Source of the DNA: Protonemura montana
Taxonomy: Eukaryota; Arthropoda; Insecta; Plecoptera; Nemouridae
Length of the DNA stretch: 64,000 nt
Reading direction: 5' to 3'
NCBI GenBank assembly: GCA_947568835.1
Contig: OX387606.1
Coordinates: forward strand, 17,951,940 to 18,015,939
The notes under the pieces are model-generated. The model was not told the origin of the DNA and ran no database searches. It saw nothing but the letters and a program-made list of their open reading frames with translations. Within the stretch, counting starts at the first letter, position 1; every line of letters starts with the position of its first letter. The translations under genes were made by a program, and so were the position numbers. This document shows, in pieces, positions 14,801-29,100 of the stretch.

Positions 14801-16938
14801 CAATTGCAGGGAGTTACAATTATCTTTTGTCTGACGTAGTTTCTAAAGTAGAAAACTTTTTAGGATGAATGAAACAATTTTCATGGTTTTACTTCGCCGT
14901 GCATTGATCTATTCGCAAACTTTGTCATTCATTTTCAAGATCACAGAGAATTTATTGTGATAACTTAGAGAATCGGAACAGAGCGTAGAAATTCGGATAA
15001 GCGAAGAATGATTTGTCTAAAATTAGCCGAGTGGAACATAATTGAAAATCGAGTCCTCATGCAACTTCACATGCGCTAACCCACTAAGGACCCTCGACAG
15101 ATGTTTCTATCAGTGGTTATTGTTTCAAGAGAGCCGTTATGTGAGATAAAGAACACGTCCAAACAGCATTTAGCTTGTGAATCTGAGAACGCGTTAGTTT
15201 TTCAAGTGTCAGGGAAAGTGCTACGATTTTCCCGGCGTGGCGCGCTACAGCCAGACACTGGGGCGATAAGCACGAAATTTATGGAGCACAAGCAAATGCG
15301 CACTTTTAATATGGCTCCAGAGAATATTTGGTTTTACAGTGTGTCACCAGCAAGTAAATGATTGAAAAACAGGGTCCCGTAACTTCAATTTAGCAAGAAA
15401 TATGTTTTGTATTGGATGCATGTGGATAGGGTATGCAGAGAGAGGCGGACGGAGAAAATTCGTACCCGAGCTATTTTACCCACTGGCTAAATAAAGCCAG
15501 GCGGCTTGGAAATCTTTTCAAGAAAATAATCATTCGCTTAAAAAATACAATACAAAATAATGTGGAACATTTTATGTAATATTGTATAATGTCCTTATAT
15601 TTACTTGATTAAATTTTAAATTACAATAATATTTGAACCGCTCGCAATTCCGAGTCTTTATCCCAAAAAATGAACACATATTTCCCACAGCCCCAAGTCA
15701 AAAAAATGCTATTTATCTGTTGAGGGCATACAATATCTTTGAGAATTTTTCTGCGCCCTTGAGGGCAGGAATGTAGATATTTTAGAAAAAAAGCTCAGCG
15801 GCTGCTGGTATTAATTAAGTTTTAGCCCCAACGCAAAATTAAAAAACTCACAGACGAATTGACGTGTCCATCGACGTTCTGGCATGGAAAGAGGGAACAT
15901 TCCGTTGTATTTTAATCAACTGAGATATCGCACCCATGTGAAAATGCCTCTAATAAAATATACTGTCGAAATTGTGCAAATTCATCTCATATGTTATGCG
16001 CCCACATAGCAAGTATTGGCAATATATATACACACTACTCTCGCAGCAATATGCTTAAAGCTGAGGCTGCGTGTAAGGTATTTGCATTGAGACAGATGAC
16101 ATCTACGTACGTAGGGGGTGAGAAGATACAAGTAGTTCATGCTGCTCTATTCGAGGCGCTCCATGATCAATGAAAACCATTTTCTTAACATTGTTTATAC
16201 GCAAATTGAATTCTCTGTCTTTGCACCTCGATCAAATTTCCTATGCCGAACAGAAATCCAATATGTTAACAGGAAAATAGGAAATTCTTCAACACCCCAA
16301 ATGCCGGGCGGTTTTCTGTCGCATTACGTTGCTATCACAACTCAAAGGACTCACTATTTACAGTTTCTCTTGCGAAATGATGTGACCAGGTCGCATAAAC
16401 GTCAATTCATCTCCTCGCGATCGAAATAAACATCCAAGCGAATTAAATGTGTGTACTTTGTGTACGAGCCGGTCAAAGGTGCAAAATTCATCGGTCGTCA
16501 CACAAAAAGCAAGTGAAGAAATCAATCTGTCAGGTTTCAATGTTTATTTGTAATCAGCTAATCTTTGTCGGTTTGTTTAGCTATCACTGGCTCATCCATC
16601 AATTTAGTATTTATTTTATTTAGCTTAGTTAATCCAGAGTGACATTTAAATTCTAACTGGCTTCTTCCTTTGATCTGGATAAAACATTATGGCGAACAGC
16701 AAGAAATTGAGAACTAAATATGTTTACCCTGCCTGCAACCCACATTCGATAATCGAATTTAGTGATTATATCGAGCAATTCAACCATATGGGGGTTTCTT
16801 TGCACGAAAATAAAAACTAGTTGAAAGTTTGATTTCCCCTGACGAATTCCACGCCTGAAATGCCAACGCAGTGACCAGCACAAAGGGCTTGCGAATGTGG
16901 GCTCGATAACTCTAACCAAAATGAATCGTCTGTTTCAG

Positions 16939-17122
16939 CTGATGATATTCCACGTGGAGAAGGGACCCTTTTACGAGGAATTTCACCAGTGTGTGACATA
17001 TGGGTTCTACACGGAGCTGTGGCAGGAACAAGTCTACACAACGTTCAGCCTCATCTGCATGTTCATCATCCCTCTGCTCATCTTGATCTCGACCTACGTA
17101 GCAACCATCACTACCATCGCAC
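16939..17122 (+). CDS. Receptor exon: extracellular loop 2 and TM5
   Basis: The acceptor is TGTTTCAG at 16931-16938 and the donor is C|GTAAGA at 17123. It encodes 61 codons plus one base: the end of the TM4 side, FHVEKGPF, the loop-2 Cys in QCVTYGFYTELWQEQ, then hydrophobic TM5 ending TTIA. The open frame extends a little past both splice sites, but sequence beyond them is not receptor-like. The preceding exon should end in phase 0. Confidence 0.9.
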
Positions 17123-20100
17123 GTAAGAGCAATGCAAACTTGCCAGCGAGAAAAAAATCGCGCTGATGGATTTGGAACTCGAATGAGTTCATTTCCAACG
17201 GAATAAATTAATTGAATTCTTTTGCGACTTGTTTATTTTGTGCCTGACTTTTAATTTTGAGAATTTTTTTTTAGCTAGCTCAATTTAAAATCTAATTTGG
17301 AAATGAAGAGGACACAAACCTGAATTTTGATATAAAACGTATAGGAAAAATCATATGAAATTTATATGCGCCTGTAAATGTTTTTCCTCGATTTAATCTC
17401 AACTTCCAGAACAGTGTCTTGAAACTCGGTGTGTCTGAAATCTGAAATGTACATCTGTTTTCCTTCTGGGCCTTGCATGGCATACATTACTACATATTGC
17501 CCGCAAGAGAGTTAAAATGCAATTTTCTAAATTGAGACAGAACCGTGCAAATATATTGTTGGAAGTTCATAACGCTGCGAAACACGCCTGAAGCTTGTAG
17601 TTGAACTAAAATTTAAACGCAGCAAGGAGAAACACTATTTTGTTTGGCTGTTTGTATTTACTTCGGGTTTACCACTATGCCAAACACATATTACCGGCGC
17701 TTTTAGGCGTTTAGATGCAGGAAAGCGGCTACCCCTGAGAGTATTTATTTCATAATTATGTTAATTTAAACGAACCTAGAGGATTGGTCTTTTGATGAAC
17801 GGTTTAATTTTCAGCTGGCGCAATGTTTTGACTTTTGGGGATATATCCACTAGAGACATGAGACATTCACAGAAGTCTCTTTCATTATACGTATTTTATA
17901 TATGAATGAATCGGAGATTCCATGCTTTTTCTCATTAGCTCCCAAACTAGAACTCGGAGGACTTAGAAATTCCTTTTCAAAAGTGTAAGTACTACATGCC
18001 CCGTCAATAGGTGCGCGGTCTTGGAAAAGATACATACTTACCCAAAAAGTCTCGAGAAAAAGTTAATATTGCTCGAGCCACCTACATTTTAATATTTAGC
18101 TTCAATTTTCCACACAAGAGGAACAATATTATTTTCAAGGAATCTTGAACGGCGCGGCTCATCGCCAAAGTTTCTGCCTTTTATTTACCATGCCTAGTTT
18201 TCAATAGGTAAATGACGTAAGATTCGAGAGAGGCTGTACCATTCTCATAAATTATTTTCCAACCAGCTTTCCCATCTCTCCATCTGCTTTCTTCATATAA
18301 ATTCCCTTTTATATATTCATCCGCCTCACAAGTACTCTTCCAGCTTTCTAGTCTGGATGGCAGAAGCGGCAAAGTAGAGGCAATCCAGAGTTTACCTTGA
18401 TGCAGAATTGTTCTCCACACATTTTATATGCAGTATCTTGTCACCTCCTGTGACTTTCTAACCAAGGGAAGCCAAAGGAATAAAAAAATTTGTAAAATAA
18501 CTCAAGATGGGTCAGATCTGGTTGTGGGACTTCTTTGGTTATGTTTAAATTCGATGAGAACCAGTGGAGAGGTGATGAAAATATGTTTGTCCTTGACCCT
18601 AGTTTTCCTTTGACAACGATTATCTTTCAGGAGATTTTCAATTTCATGTTCATTCATGATACTAAAAATACTTTTTTTAGTTCTAAAACAGTGTCGAAAG
18701 CCCTACAGTACATTAAAAACTAAATGGAAATGTCAATGACGATTTTTTTTTATGAAACTCTAGTTTCTCACCCGCTACAACTTTGTTCGTCAACTTGCAA
18801 GTAAGTTTGTTCACAGTCAGGTATTGTGTCATCAAAGACTTAAAACAAAAGCGTTGTTATTTCTTTATTTTTCATGAACCCGCAACACGGGTCCGATTTA
18901 ATGGAAACTAGAAAACATGTGAAACAAACTTAATTGGGAAAAGCAAAATAACATCCGCTCAAAATGGCCGTCAACGACCCACGTAACCAGCCGCCGGCCA
19001 TTGGATGAGCGCGTGAACGTGCACAGCTTGGGGTTTGGACAATTACATCATGGCGTGGGCGCATGTACCACCAGCTGTTAGTCGGTTATCTCCCCGCAGG
19101 AGATTTACGGCTGGTGCATGGGTGTCAAGCGACAGGGTGCTCTTCGCTTGACTGCACCTCTATCAAGCACCGGTCAAGGTATTGATATATCTTGGTATTC
19201 TGATTACCTCAGAGATAGCTGGAACGCATGGCTATCCACGTATCGACCCCCATCCATATATCCCTTTACTTAAGAACGGCTAAAATCCTAGAACCCATCT
19301 TGGCTCTGAATTCTTTGGCCTACGGTAGTTTTAAGTTGTGTTAGTAAACAGAGCCTTTTAGAGTTGGGAAACTTTGCGGCATGTTCATCGTGAGATACAC
19401 CATACCATTCCCTAAAATGAGAGCTTATCAGGTTATGGAAGGGGCTGAAAATCTATCATGGTGTTAAAGGAAGTGGAGTTAAGTGACTATCCCATAATGT
19501 CCCAACCAAATATTAATAGAAAGCCTCAGGCATTCTAAAAATGAGCAGACACGTTATTTGCATGCTATCTCACAAGTGATCGCCCCCAAAAGCGCGGAAC
19601 GTTTTCCCACCCCAACGTCCCTGGCACACAAAACTTCCGCAAGAAGCTGTCATGCAGAATCGAGATGCATTATTGAATGCAAATAGCTGGGGAAGAGAAA
19701 AGCTGCCGGCGTGCAATCGAATATCTCTCGCTACGCTAGATACTGCATCGGTATGGGGAATCGAACAGAATTAAATTATATATCGTCAAGCGCTAGACTC
19801 GAGAACAAATTACATTGGGAAAAAATATCTGCCATGGTGCAAGTCGACAAGCTGGCTAACGTAATGAGCTTGCTCTGATTCGATTTAAGTTCTCGCTCAT
19901 GAAATGGGTTTAATGTATACATTCAAATTTCACAAATATAAAATTAAGTGGGAAATTAATTAGATACGCGTTTTCTCCTTGCCAATGTGCGCATAGTTCG
20001 ATTTTCTCTTCCCGACGGCAAGTCTGCAGCTTCGCACTCTCCACCGCGCCAATTATTCCGCTTCATTGCTTCGTCGTGCGGAAGACATTTTTTACCCCAT

Positions 20101-23100
20101 CACCCAATTTTCTAGACAATTGCGTCTGGGAAATTAGGATGCACACGAGCCTCTCGGGGACAGAAAGACGCGAACAATGGGACGTCTGCACGTGGAAATC
20201 TTGTTTAAGTACGATGCAGAACATGTAGAGGTTATTGCATAACGTCAACTGTTCCGCTCACTAGATCTGTGAGGGACGGACAGTTCTTTCACATCTTTCT
20301 TAATATCAAATTACACTTACTCTTCATCTCAGATTTTTATTCGAGTCAACTAGCCACGCCTCAAATATGTACCAATCACATAGGTAATGAGCATAGGAGC
20401 TCTCAGTGTTCCTTGGCAACACCATATCACGCATTCCTGCATTTTTCAATAGTTTTTAATTTCTGGTGGAGGTGCCAGGGTTATTTTTCCAATGGAGGTG
20501 CCGATTTTTTTTTTTTTTAAGAGGTGCAGACTACGCTGGATTGAGTAATATAATCACGTAGCGCTCTCAGGCGTAAGCAATTTACGGCGTAGACAAACCA
20601 TTCGTTAGGTGTTTGAAGGGGTGACTGATATTCATAGAAACCAGGCACGAGAACCAGATAATTGATGATAAAGAACGAGAAAACCTTGGAAAAGTTAGCA
20701 GTCAATTTGTAGAGGGAAAAATACCCCGTGATTTCTTAGCAAACTAAAGTAGGTAAGTTGGAGTTCGAATTGTCATCGAAATGGAATGCAAAAACTCGAA
20801 ATAGCGTGTGCTGTTGATATCTCCAACAAACCTGTTATCAATCGTTTTGACGAATTTGTTTAATTTGTGAAATGTAAGACCCTTGAACGCCGTCGAAATT
20901 TTGAGAATTAAACGATACTGTTGGTGGAGGAGATAAGTTCATCCAACTAATTAGTTTCTTTTTGTTTTTTCATTAAAACTGTTTTGACTACGGGGCCTTT
21001 TGTACAAGTATCCGATAGGAGTGAGTATCTAACCTTGCCTAGAAGGGAGGAGGGGAATATCGTGTAGGTCGGAAAGCAGGGAACCGCCAGCTTGATGTCC
21101 CTCCCGAATTTCAGTTCATCTCGAACAACAGGACTCCTCCACAAATCCATGCCGCCAACAGTTTGATAAGATATATGAGTAATGCTGTTGTCCTCACATC
21201 AAAGTTCAATCCACTATACCGAACGGTTAGGCATTTTGAAAAACTGGTTCTAATGAGATGGCCGAAGTTAAGCAACACTGCGCTGAGTCAGGTATTGGAT
21301 GGGTGACCATCAAACACATGGTCAGTTTTGTTTGGGAAAGATAGTGTAGAGTTGAAAGTTAGTTCATCAAATTAATTAACATTGCTTATCAATCTCTTAA
21401 AAGCATAGATTAGTAGAGGAACCCCTTCGTTCGCGTTGTACCGTCCTTTAGAAGGGACGCTAATCTGGTGGTCGCCTTGATGATGCACGGTTTTCCCTCC
21501 ACCCTTCTCGGCTAGATAAGAGCGTAGTGGCTAGGTAAGAGGCTAGTCATCGTCATCCACAGCACAACCCACTCATTCACCGACGCTAATAGACCAGTAT
21601 CACAGTGCCAGTCAAAACAGTGCATCGCTAAACACTAATCAATAATAATAATTATATTTATAGTTTATTTTTATTCCTCAAGAACTTAAAGTGTTATACA
21701 GCAAAGTCAGTTATAGTATAAAAAGTAATTTATGCTATAAAAGCGATGTTTAATAAGATATAGCTAAAGACAACGTTTAAATTCATTACATTATTTATCT
21801 TTCAGTTCCAAACGGAGTGCATTATAAAATAAACTACCAGCGTATAAACAGGTCCTTTTTTAAAATAGATATATTTGGTTTATCAAGCCCATATTTTAAT
21901 ATTTTTGTCTGGTAGCATAAGAATTTTTTTAGACTTTACCAAACTCTCGTTATCCATCCACCGTAATCAATCCACTTCGTCTCTCAGGATTGTGACGGTC
22001 ACCCAACCAACACCTGACCCAGCACAATGTCTCTTAACTTCAGAGATCTCGCTATAACCAGTGCTCGCAACACGCATGTCCAGGTTAGGTTAGAAAACCC
22101 TAAGTTAAGTTTATTACCATTGCCTGAACACTAAGTACCGTGTCCACCCCTACACAGCTAGAGTGCCGAGTAAACGGAGTGTTTCTTTGAAATGCAATAA
22201 AGGACGGAAGAAACATTCGAAACGAACGAGGATCGAGACTAGCTACTTTCTACATTAAAGTTTCAGTCGAATGGCTGAACCCACCACTGAAAGTGCACTA
22301 TTTGCGTCACAAACCACCCCTAAGTCTTGTCTTAGCCCTTCGACCTTCCCAACTTCACGGGCGTAGTACGTTTTTCCAAGAAGATTGCGAACAAAATGTT
22401 TTTCTAACAGCATTTGTAATTAAATAAGCGTTTTAAAGTGTGATTTGTTGGAAGAGACACAAAATCTCGACTTCTCATTTATTTTCTCTTTGTCCTTTCC
22501 TGTAGAGCTTTCTAACTACAATGTCTGACAGTTAATAAAGCCTCCTGAAGTTCACTTAACAATATCAAGCCATGAGTGCCAGTTAATTTAAAATTACTTC
22601 AATTACGACGGGCTTTGCGCCTAAGTAAATTTACCGCCACTCCACCACTGTTTTATCAAACGGTAAGCTACACGACAAGGTGTTAATGTTAACTTCGTTA
22701 TCATATAGCAAGTTCAAATATCAAGTCGCCTTTGATTTCTGTAGTAACGCAAGATCAACCAGTTTCTTGCACTGCACGCTCGTTAGGCCCAAAAGGCAAA
22801 ACGCGTCTGTTTTGTGCGCTCGTGATTATTGTAGCATTAATTTATTTGATAAAAAGTTAGAAGGTGTCATTAGCACGCGTTCGAGTCGTGGACTGCTATT
22901 GCCTGCAGTCGTTTTCGAGGCTGTCCAAAATATCCTCACCCTGTCGCATCGATGCTTGAAGAAAAACTAGAAGAAAAAGGAAGCTGCCAGCTGGTAGTTT
23001 AGCAGCCCCTGAAATTACAGCGGAGCCATACCATCTACCGATGCCATAAAACGCTTATCACAAAGTTTATTGCTCTAGGCGCGAGGCAAGCTTTACGTAA

Positions 23101-26100
23101 TTTGATCAAAGAGAATAAACGTAAGACATCACTGGCAGTTGAATCGATAAAAATGGCATTGTTTCTTTTTTATTTTTTGGCATTTTCGCTGCGTTGGTAT
23201 AATGTTTATCGCACGCTTGCAATACCGTAATGGCAAAATAAGGTACAGCAAAGCTCAGAATGAAATTCTCTGCTGCCAGATGTTTGGCCGGTAGACAATT
23301 TCACCTCGTGGCTTTCAGTCTTAAGGTGACTGTTAAGTTTCGGCAATAAGGATTACATTTCAATTATGCTAATTAATTTAAAGTAATAATTTGCATATTG
23401 GCATTCCATATTAAGATAGCATACACCTGACGATAATTGGAGCTGTAAGGGTTGTTAGTACTTACTAGGAAAATGTCTTGCGGCTACCAAGTTTAGTGCT
23501 ACAACAATAACCGCTGAAATCGTGAAATAGAGAAAATGGCTGTCAGAATCAAACTGACAATAAGATCAATAAATCAATCAATAACCCCCCCCCCCCCCCA
23601 CCCCCCACCCCCCACCCAAGGAAATGTCTTACTTGAATGCCCAAGCCCGTCGCTTTAGCAGCACAATACTGTCGTTGATTAAAACCCTCCAATTACCTTC
23701 AAATCATTAGCAATCTCAGAGGACCGAAAAAAGTGTGGCTCTACCCAGCTTCCATCTCCCTTTTCTACACGTCAATTTATCCCTTTTGACCCAGTTCGTT
23801 CTAATGTCAATCCAGTTTTTCACTGAAAGCATCCCTAATTTAATCAACACTAATCTCGCTCCTCACTCGAGAACTATTTTGCTTTATTTATGTACGCTCT
23901 AGCTTCTGTCTGCAAGTGTTGCTAGCTCGACTTGGATACCCAACCAGGCCAACTATCGCCATGTACAAGCTTGAAAATGTTCTCTTTTTTCCGAATCCTG
24001 CGCACATGTGAGTTGCTTGCTTGCGTGCGTGCATTGTGGTATAGTAATTTCAACATGACTCGGATTGAACTGCACCCAAGGATTGATGCGAATATCGCGT
24101 TGAAGGGAATGGCACTTGTAGTTTGTTTGCTTTCAATGAGCTAGTCTAGGAAAACTATTACACGATTACTGTACTCGTACTGTACTCGTGGAGCGAGGTT
24201 TAATTCAATTCGGCAAAGTTTGTAAAGCACGTCTAATACAAAGTGATATTTTGAATGCTTCCGACGAATAGAGCAAAGATACAATGAGATAAGTTTACCA
24301 TTGATATGTGGATGCTCCTGGGACTTTGAGTGTGCTTCTTGAGTTGAAGTATTCTGCACGCCTGAGTAAACTAACGAAGCTGGAGCCTATTGCAAAGACA
24401 ACAGGTTAATGAAAAGGCGACACGATTTTCGTTCAGAAAATTGATTTAAAACGTAAAGAAATTAAATTTTGAAGAGCTGCTAATTTTTTTTCAAAATTTT
24501 ATCATGAAACTGTGATAAAATTGCAAGTAATCTTGTGTTTTGTGAGCTAAACAAAAGGTTCGGTCAACTGACGTGTTTTCTACTTACAAAACGAAACTTT
24601 ATTTATGGGCGCCTTGATGCTAAGGCAGGTTTAAATCTTGCTCTAATAAGAACTTGTCCAACTTGACGGAAGAATTGCAAGATCTAGTAACTCTTCCCAG
24701 CTGTCAGCTGTCGCAGAGAAGGAATATTTTCTTGTCACGTGAGAATTTGCGCTTGCCAGGGGCAGATGCGACGCCCACGACGCCCACGACGCTGTTTTTC
24801 GACGCCGTTGACGACGACGATATTGCTGCTTCACATTATTACGTAGCGAAGAAAAAAATATAAATTGAATTCGATTGTCTTTGCTTTCGCGACTACGGAA
24901 TGGTTCGCAGTTGAAAGGATCTATATATATAAGTTCTGATAAATAATTTATAGCCTATGACGCAAGGGATGAGGGAGAGTGTTTTGTTACCCCTTTGTAT
25001 CGGTGTCAAATGGTCAACCGGTGGCCCAATCTGTTTCGAACAAAATAAATCATCTGAACGTCAACCTGCAAGACATGTCTAAGATCAGTCAGCAGATCTG
25101 ACAGCAGAAATATTTCATCGGAACATTCAAATTTTTTTCTAATTCTCTATCTCGGTATTGTCGGAAGCGGATATGAACCCCGAACGTTTCAAAGATTATC
25201 GAACTGAACGAATCTGCCACAAATAACAATATTTTTGATATAGTGTATTTTCCGACATTCTTGTTCTTCTAAGTATTCTATTATCCGAAATACCACCCCT
25301 GGCCAGGATACACAAAACACGCAATACACGAGGTTTTCTTTTATATATACCATGTACGGGTGTGCATGTTCGACTTGCTTTGCCACACACGGGTTCCGCA
25401 GCCTCTCAAGCCCGCAAGAGTCACGTTTTCCTAGTTTCATTCATAAAACTTTGGGAGAAATACTCCCAAAAAGAAGAAGAAGAAGAAGAAACAGAAGAAA
25501 CTGCTAGCGATTCATTACAATGCCCCAAATGTTAAGAAATCTCTTCCAGCTGCCAAGAGAGTATTCTTCAAGAAATCCTCTTAGAAAGTATATATGTTCT
25601 TTTAAATCCTTTTAATTTCTGCATTTTTCATGTATTTTTTTTTCTGCTTGGGGGCGGAGGACTGGAGGAGAGAGGAATTTCCGAAGGATCATTTGTGATA
25701 CTTCTCAAATTCGCACCCCAGTTATAATTCCGACTTGATTAAAAAATACGAAACGAAGAATATCAATGTTACACATCTTTAATTATAAAAAAAAATGTTT
25801 ATAATGCTGGGCTTTCCATTCATTGGAGCATGAAAAGAAATAAGAGACAAAAAATATCGTGAATAAAAGACATCGGATTTGTTCGTATCCAGTGGAAAAT
25901 GTAACAAATTGTTAAGTGATCACTTTCGATTTGCCATAAAACGGTATCACCGAACCGAACCGAGACGAACCTTATGATCGCCGCAGACTTGCGGGGTCAT
26001 GCCCAAGGTGCCATCGCATTTACATTTAATATCGGAAATCTGAATCGCACATTATAAGATGGAACGCAGCCAAAATCAATGTTATGTATCCCCAAGAAGA

Positions 26101-29100
26101 ATTCGACGGGAGGACCATTAAGCCAGGACATAAAATAAAACAACGCACAAAAGAAACCCACTGTGGTAAAGTTTATGTAGAAAAGAGTGAAGTTAGTGCA
26201 ACAGCTTCGCAGAGATTTCTAACCAACCTCTGGGCACCAGTTACAGGTGTAGTTTGCGAAGGAATCAAGTTGTTTCAATCACTTGCAACGAGGCATCTAT
26301 TTCGACGCAGGTTTACTTCTTGGGTTCAGTGGATCTCATTAGGTACTATTGAGAGACAAAAATAGCTCCTTTAGAGTTTTGGCTTCAAAAGCCAAAACCT
26401 CACCGTCAACATTTTTTACTTTTTAACCAACGCAAAAAGCGTTGCAATGAGTTCGGTTGGGTGCTACTAGACTGAGTCACCTTCTTTTCGAGTGTGAAGA
26501 CGGTTTTTTTCTTGCAGATTACTCGCATTTGAGACTGGTTTAGACTCAAATAATTAATCTTTATGAATGCTAACCTTAACAATTGATCGATACAAGTGGT
26601 AATTATTTCATTCCAGAGGTGTGTTAAAAATTATGACCAAAACGCCATCGGATGGCACCTTCCATTACCACGTGTTGCCGACTCGTTTGCTCCGCAGAAA
26701 GGTTAACATTCACTCCGACCCTCTAACTAAAACCATAAACTAAATGGTGATTAGGATGAACTCTTATTTAAATTGCAAACTTGAAAACAAAATTGATTCT
26801 TTTTTTATTATTATTATCAACACTATAACCGTCTCAAAAATTGAATCCTCGTTTGGGCATCAATTTTTGAGACGGTTATAGTGTTGATAATAATCATAAA
26901 ATACCCCGCGCATTGCAAGCTTTTGCAATTTAAATAAGGTTTCATCCTAAATGGTAAAATCATTTAGGGATTGACCCACAAAGCAGTCAATCGTCTTTGA
27001 TAACGATCTGCATGTCTTTTGAAAGACTAGGTAAGCTCTGTTATCTCGATGATAGTAAATAAGCTTTGCGGCACCTCCACCGGGATTTTCCCGTCACTTC
27101 CTAGCTTCACTATGTTTAAAACTTCCGATCCATTCACCGACGCCATTAGACCACGTTGCCACTGCGCGTTAGTGTCAGTGTAGTATATCAATCAATTGAT
27201 CAATCCGTTGTTTGACCTGACCTCGTGCTCGGCATGAAAAACATACCATTTCCAGACAGCCTTTTTTAACTAGGAAACATGACACGTTTTCAACTCGTTA
27301 CGTGGCCGGTCTGTGGCACTATGTGGGAAAATGGTTCCCTATAAATGGGTGTGTGGGCTTTTTATGACGCAAAGAGTCAAAAACGATTTTCGACTGTATA
27401 TTTACTTTTTTTTTTTATTTTGTTGACGTCAGGTTGATTCAGTACCGAGAACTTACGATGGCAATAAATTTGCTTTGTGTCGTGTGTGGTTCATGAAACG
27501 CTGAGAAAATCAGCTAGACTATTGCTAAATGCTTAGCACTTTCTCAACTGGTCCAGATCTAGACATCCCTTTCATTAGAGTCCTGTTTTCTAAATAGTTG
27601 TAGCAAGACGTACCAGACCGTTTATTTCTCAAGCAACCAACCATCAAAAACACGGGACTGGCCGGTAAAACCTTGTTTGGAAACAATTTGATGGTAGCTG
27701 GCTAAATGGAAGACTAAACTAAAACTGTAATAGATTTCACAGAAGAAATCGGCTCCCAAAACCCAGACTCAGCATTGAACTTGGGACAACGGGGTGGGTG
27801 GTCAAATCATCCTACTCCGGCTATTTTTAAACTTCCAACCCTCCACGTGACTTAGCCGAATATCAACACATATTCAACGCTTTTCAGGGAGCGAGCAGGT
27901 TTTCCGAGCAGAGGTAGCTTCCACGGACGTCAAGCACCAGTCGACTGACCTCAACCGTCGCCGCCTGATTCATCGCGCGAAGATGAAGTCGCTGCAGATC
28001 TCCGTGGTCATCGTGATGGCGTTCATCATTTGCTGGACGCCGTACTACACCATGATGCTCATCTTTATGTTCCTTAACCCCGACAAACACGTGAGTATAG
28101 TTCTGATGAGAGGTCATTTACCTAACCTCATTTACCCTAAGGAGTAGGGATTTTAATTTTCTATGAGACTCGTCGCTGCTGTCTAACAAATAGAGTGCTA
28201 TGGTAAGGGCGGGTTTCCTATCGTGCAAATAGAATAAGTTTTACGTATTTGCCACTTGGAGTGTGGGTGGTTGATGGTTATCCTGCTCTCGTGTGTTCTT
28301 TGTGCTTAAGAAGTTTTTCGAGCGGTTTGGACGATAAGCGATTTCTCTCGAAGCACTATTTGTTGATGCAAGGACTTTTTGTCTTTATATGTGTAACCTA
28401 GTGTTATACCCTAGTGAAAGCTGCAATTTGAGTTGCGATGTACTGGATCGTGTTTGCTTTTGTTCTTCATTTCTTTACATTCCGTTAGGAAAGGGGTAGG
28501 TACCCCCGCATGCTTGTTTCGGTAATTTTGGTTAAAAAAAAACTCATTCAAATTGTACCATCAACATTTTGCTATGGAAATATAATTGCAAATTTCAGAC
28601 TAAAAACGTGTTTGGAAAGTTTTTTTTTTGTATGGACATGTTGATGAAAACTGTTGTCAAACTTAAATTAAAGCAAAACAATCTCGCCGATTAATTTAAA
28701 AAAACGTACTAGATCTAAGTTGAAAGATTTCGAAGGTTTCCTACAATTTTCACCTAAATCAGTCAAACCGTTTGGCCGGTAGAAAGCGAACAGACAAGAA
28801 ACAAAACACTTCTTTTGCCGAATGGTCAAACTGAGTCTTTGCTTCGCTCGCTAAGCTCATCCAATTAAACTTTTATGAAGCGCACTTTCCAGCCAGTAAT
28901 CGTCATGTTGGTGGGCGAAGTTTCATGCGCGATATTTAATTCGTATTTACTTTGTTCTTATGCCACCACCAGAGTTTATACTTGCTAGACATCTCAAATT
29001 TAATCGATTCCTTGGGGGATTGAAGATGCTTTGAAATATTTAGTCATTCAATAGAGACTGAATTCTGTCGCTGTCTGATTGGGCTCGGGTTTTCATTTTA

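Larger units (their letters stand above)
1..16938. other. Long non-coding stretch upstream of the visible receptor exons
   Basis: No open reading frame here has recognisable protein similarity or coding character; all are short and scattered. The stretch is AT-rich and probably contains intron or 5' flank of the GPCR whose TM5-TM7 exons start at 16939. I looked for TM1-TM4 exons (an N-D/LAxAD TM2 motif, a DRY-like motif after TM3) and did not recognise any, so they may lie before the window or be too short to see by eye. Identifiable content is limited to a foldback repeat pair at 3245-3547 and simple repeats near 2306 and 8855. Confidence 0.6.
17123..27887 (+). other. 10.8-kb receptor intron (TM5 to TM6)
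   Basis: No coding exon was recognised inside. It contains a 5S-derived SINE-like repeat (21241-21650), a poly-C tract (23585), GAC-rich repeats (24767), a GAA run (25471) and foldback copy C (26738-26955). The part from about 18950 to 20250 is visibly richer in G, C and CpG than the surroundings, for no reason I could identify. Confidence 0.7.

Noticed and set aside
1..16938. Many 60-96-codon open frames on both strands
   Set aside because: They match no family by eye, overlap one another on both strands, lack consistent codon bias and sit in AT-rich sequence. They are expected by chance.
21245..21312. Functional 5S rRNA gene
   Set aside because: Only the internal promoter half is similar. 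The conserved 5' third and 3' end are absent and no T-run terminator stands at the right place.
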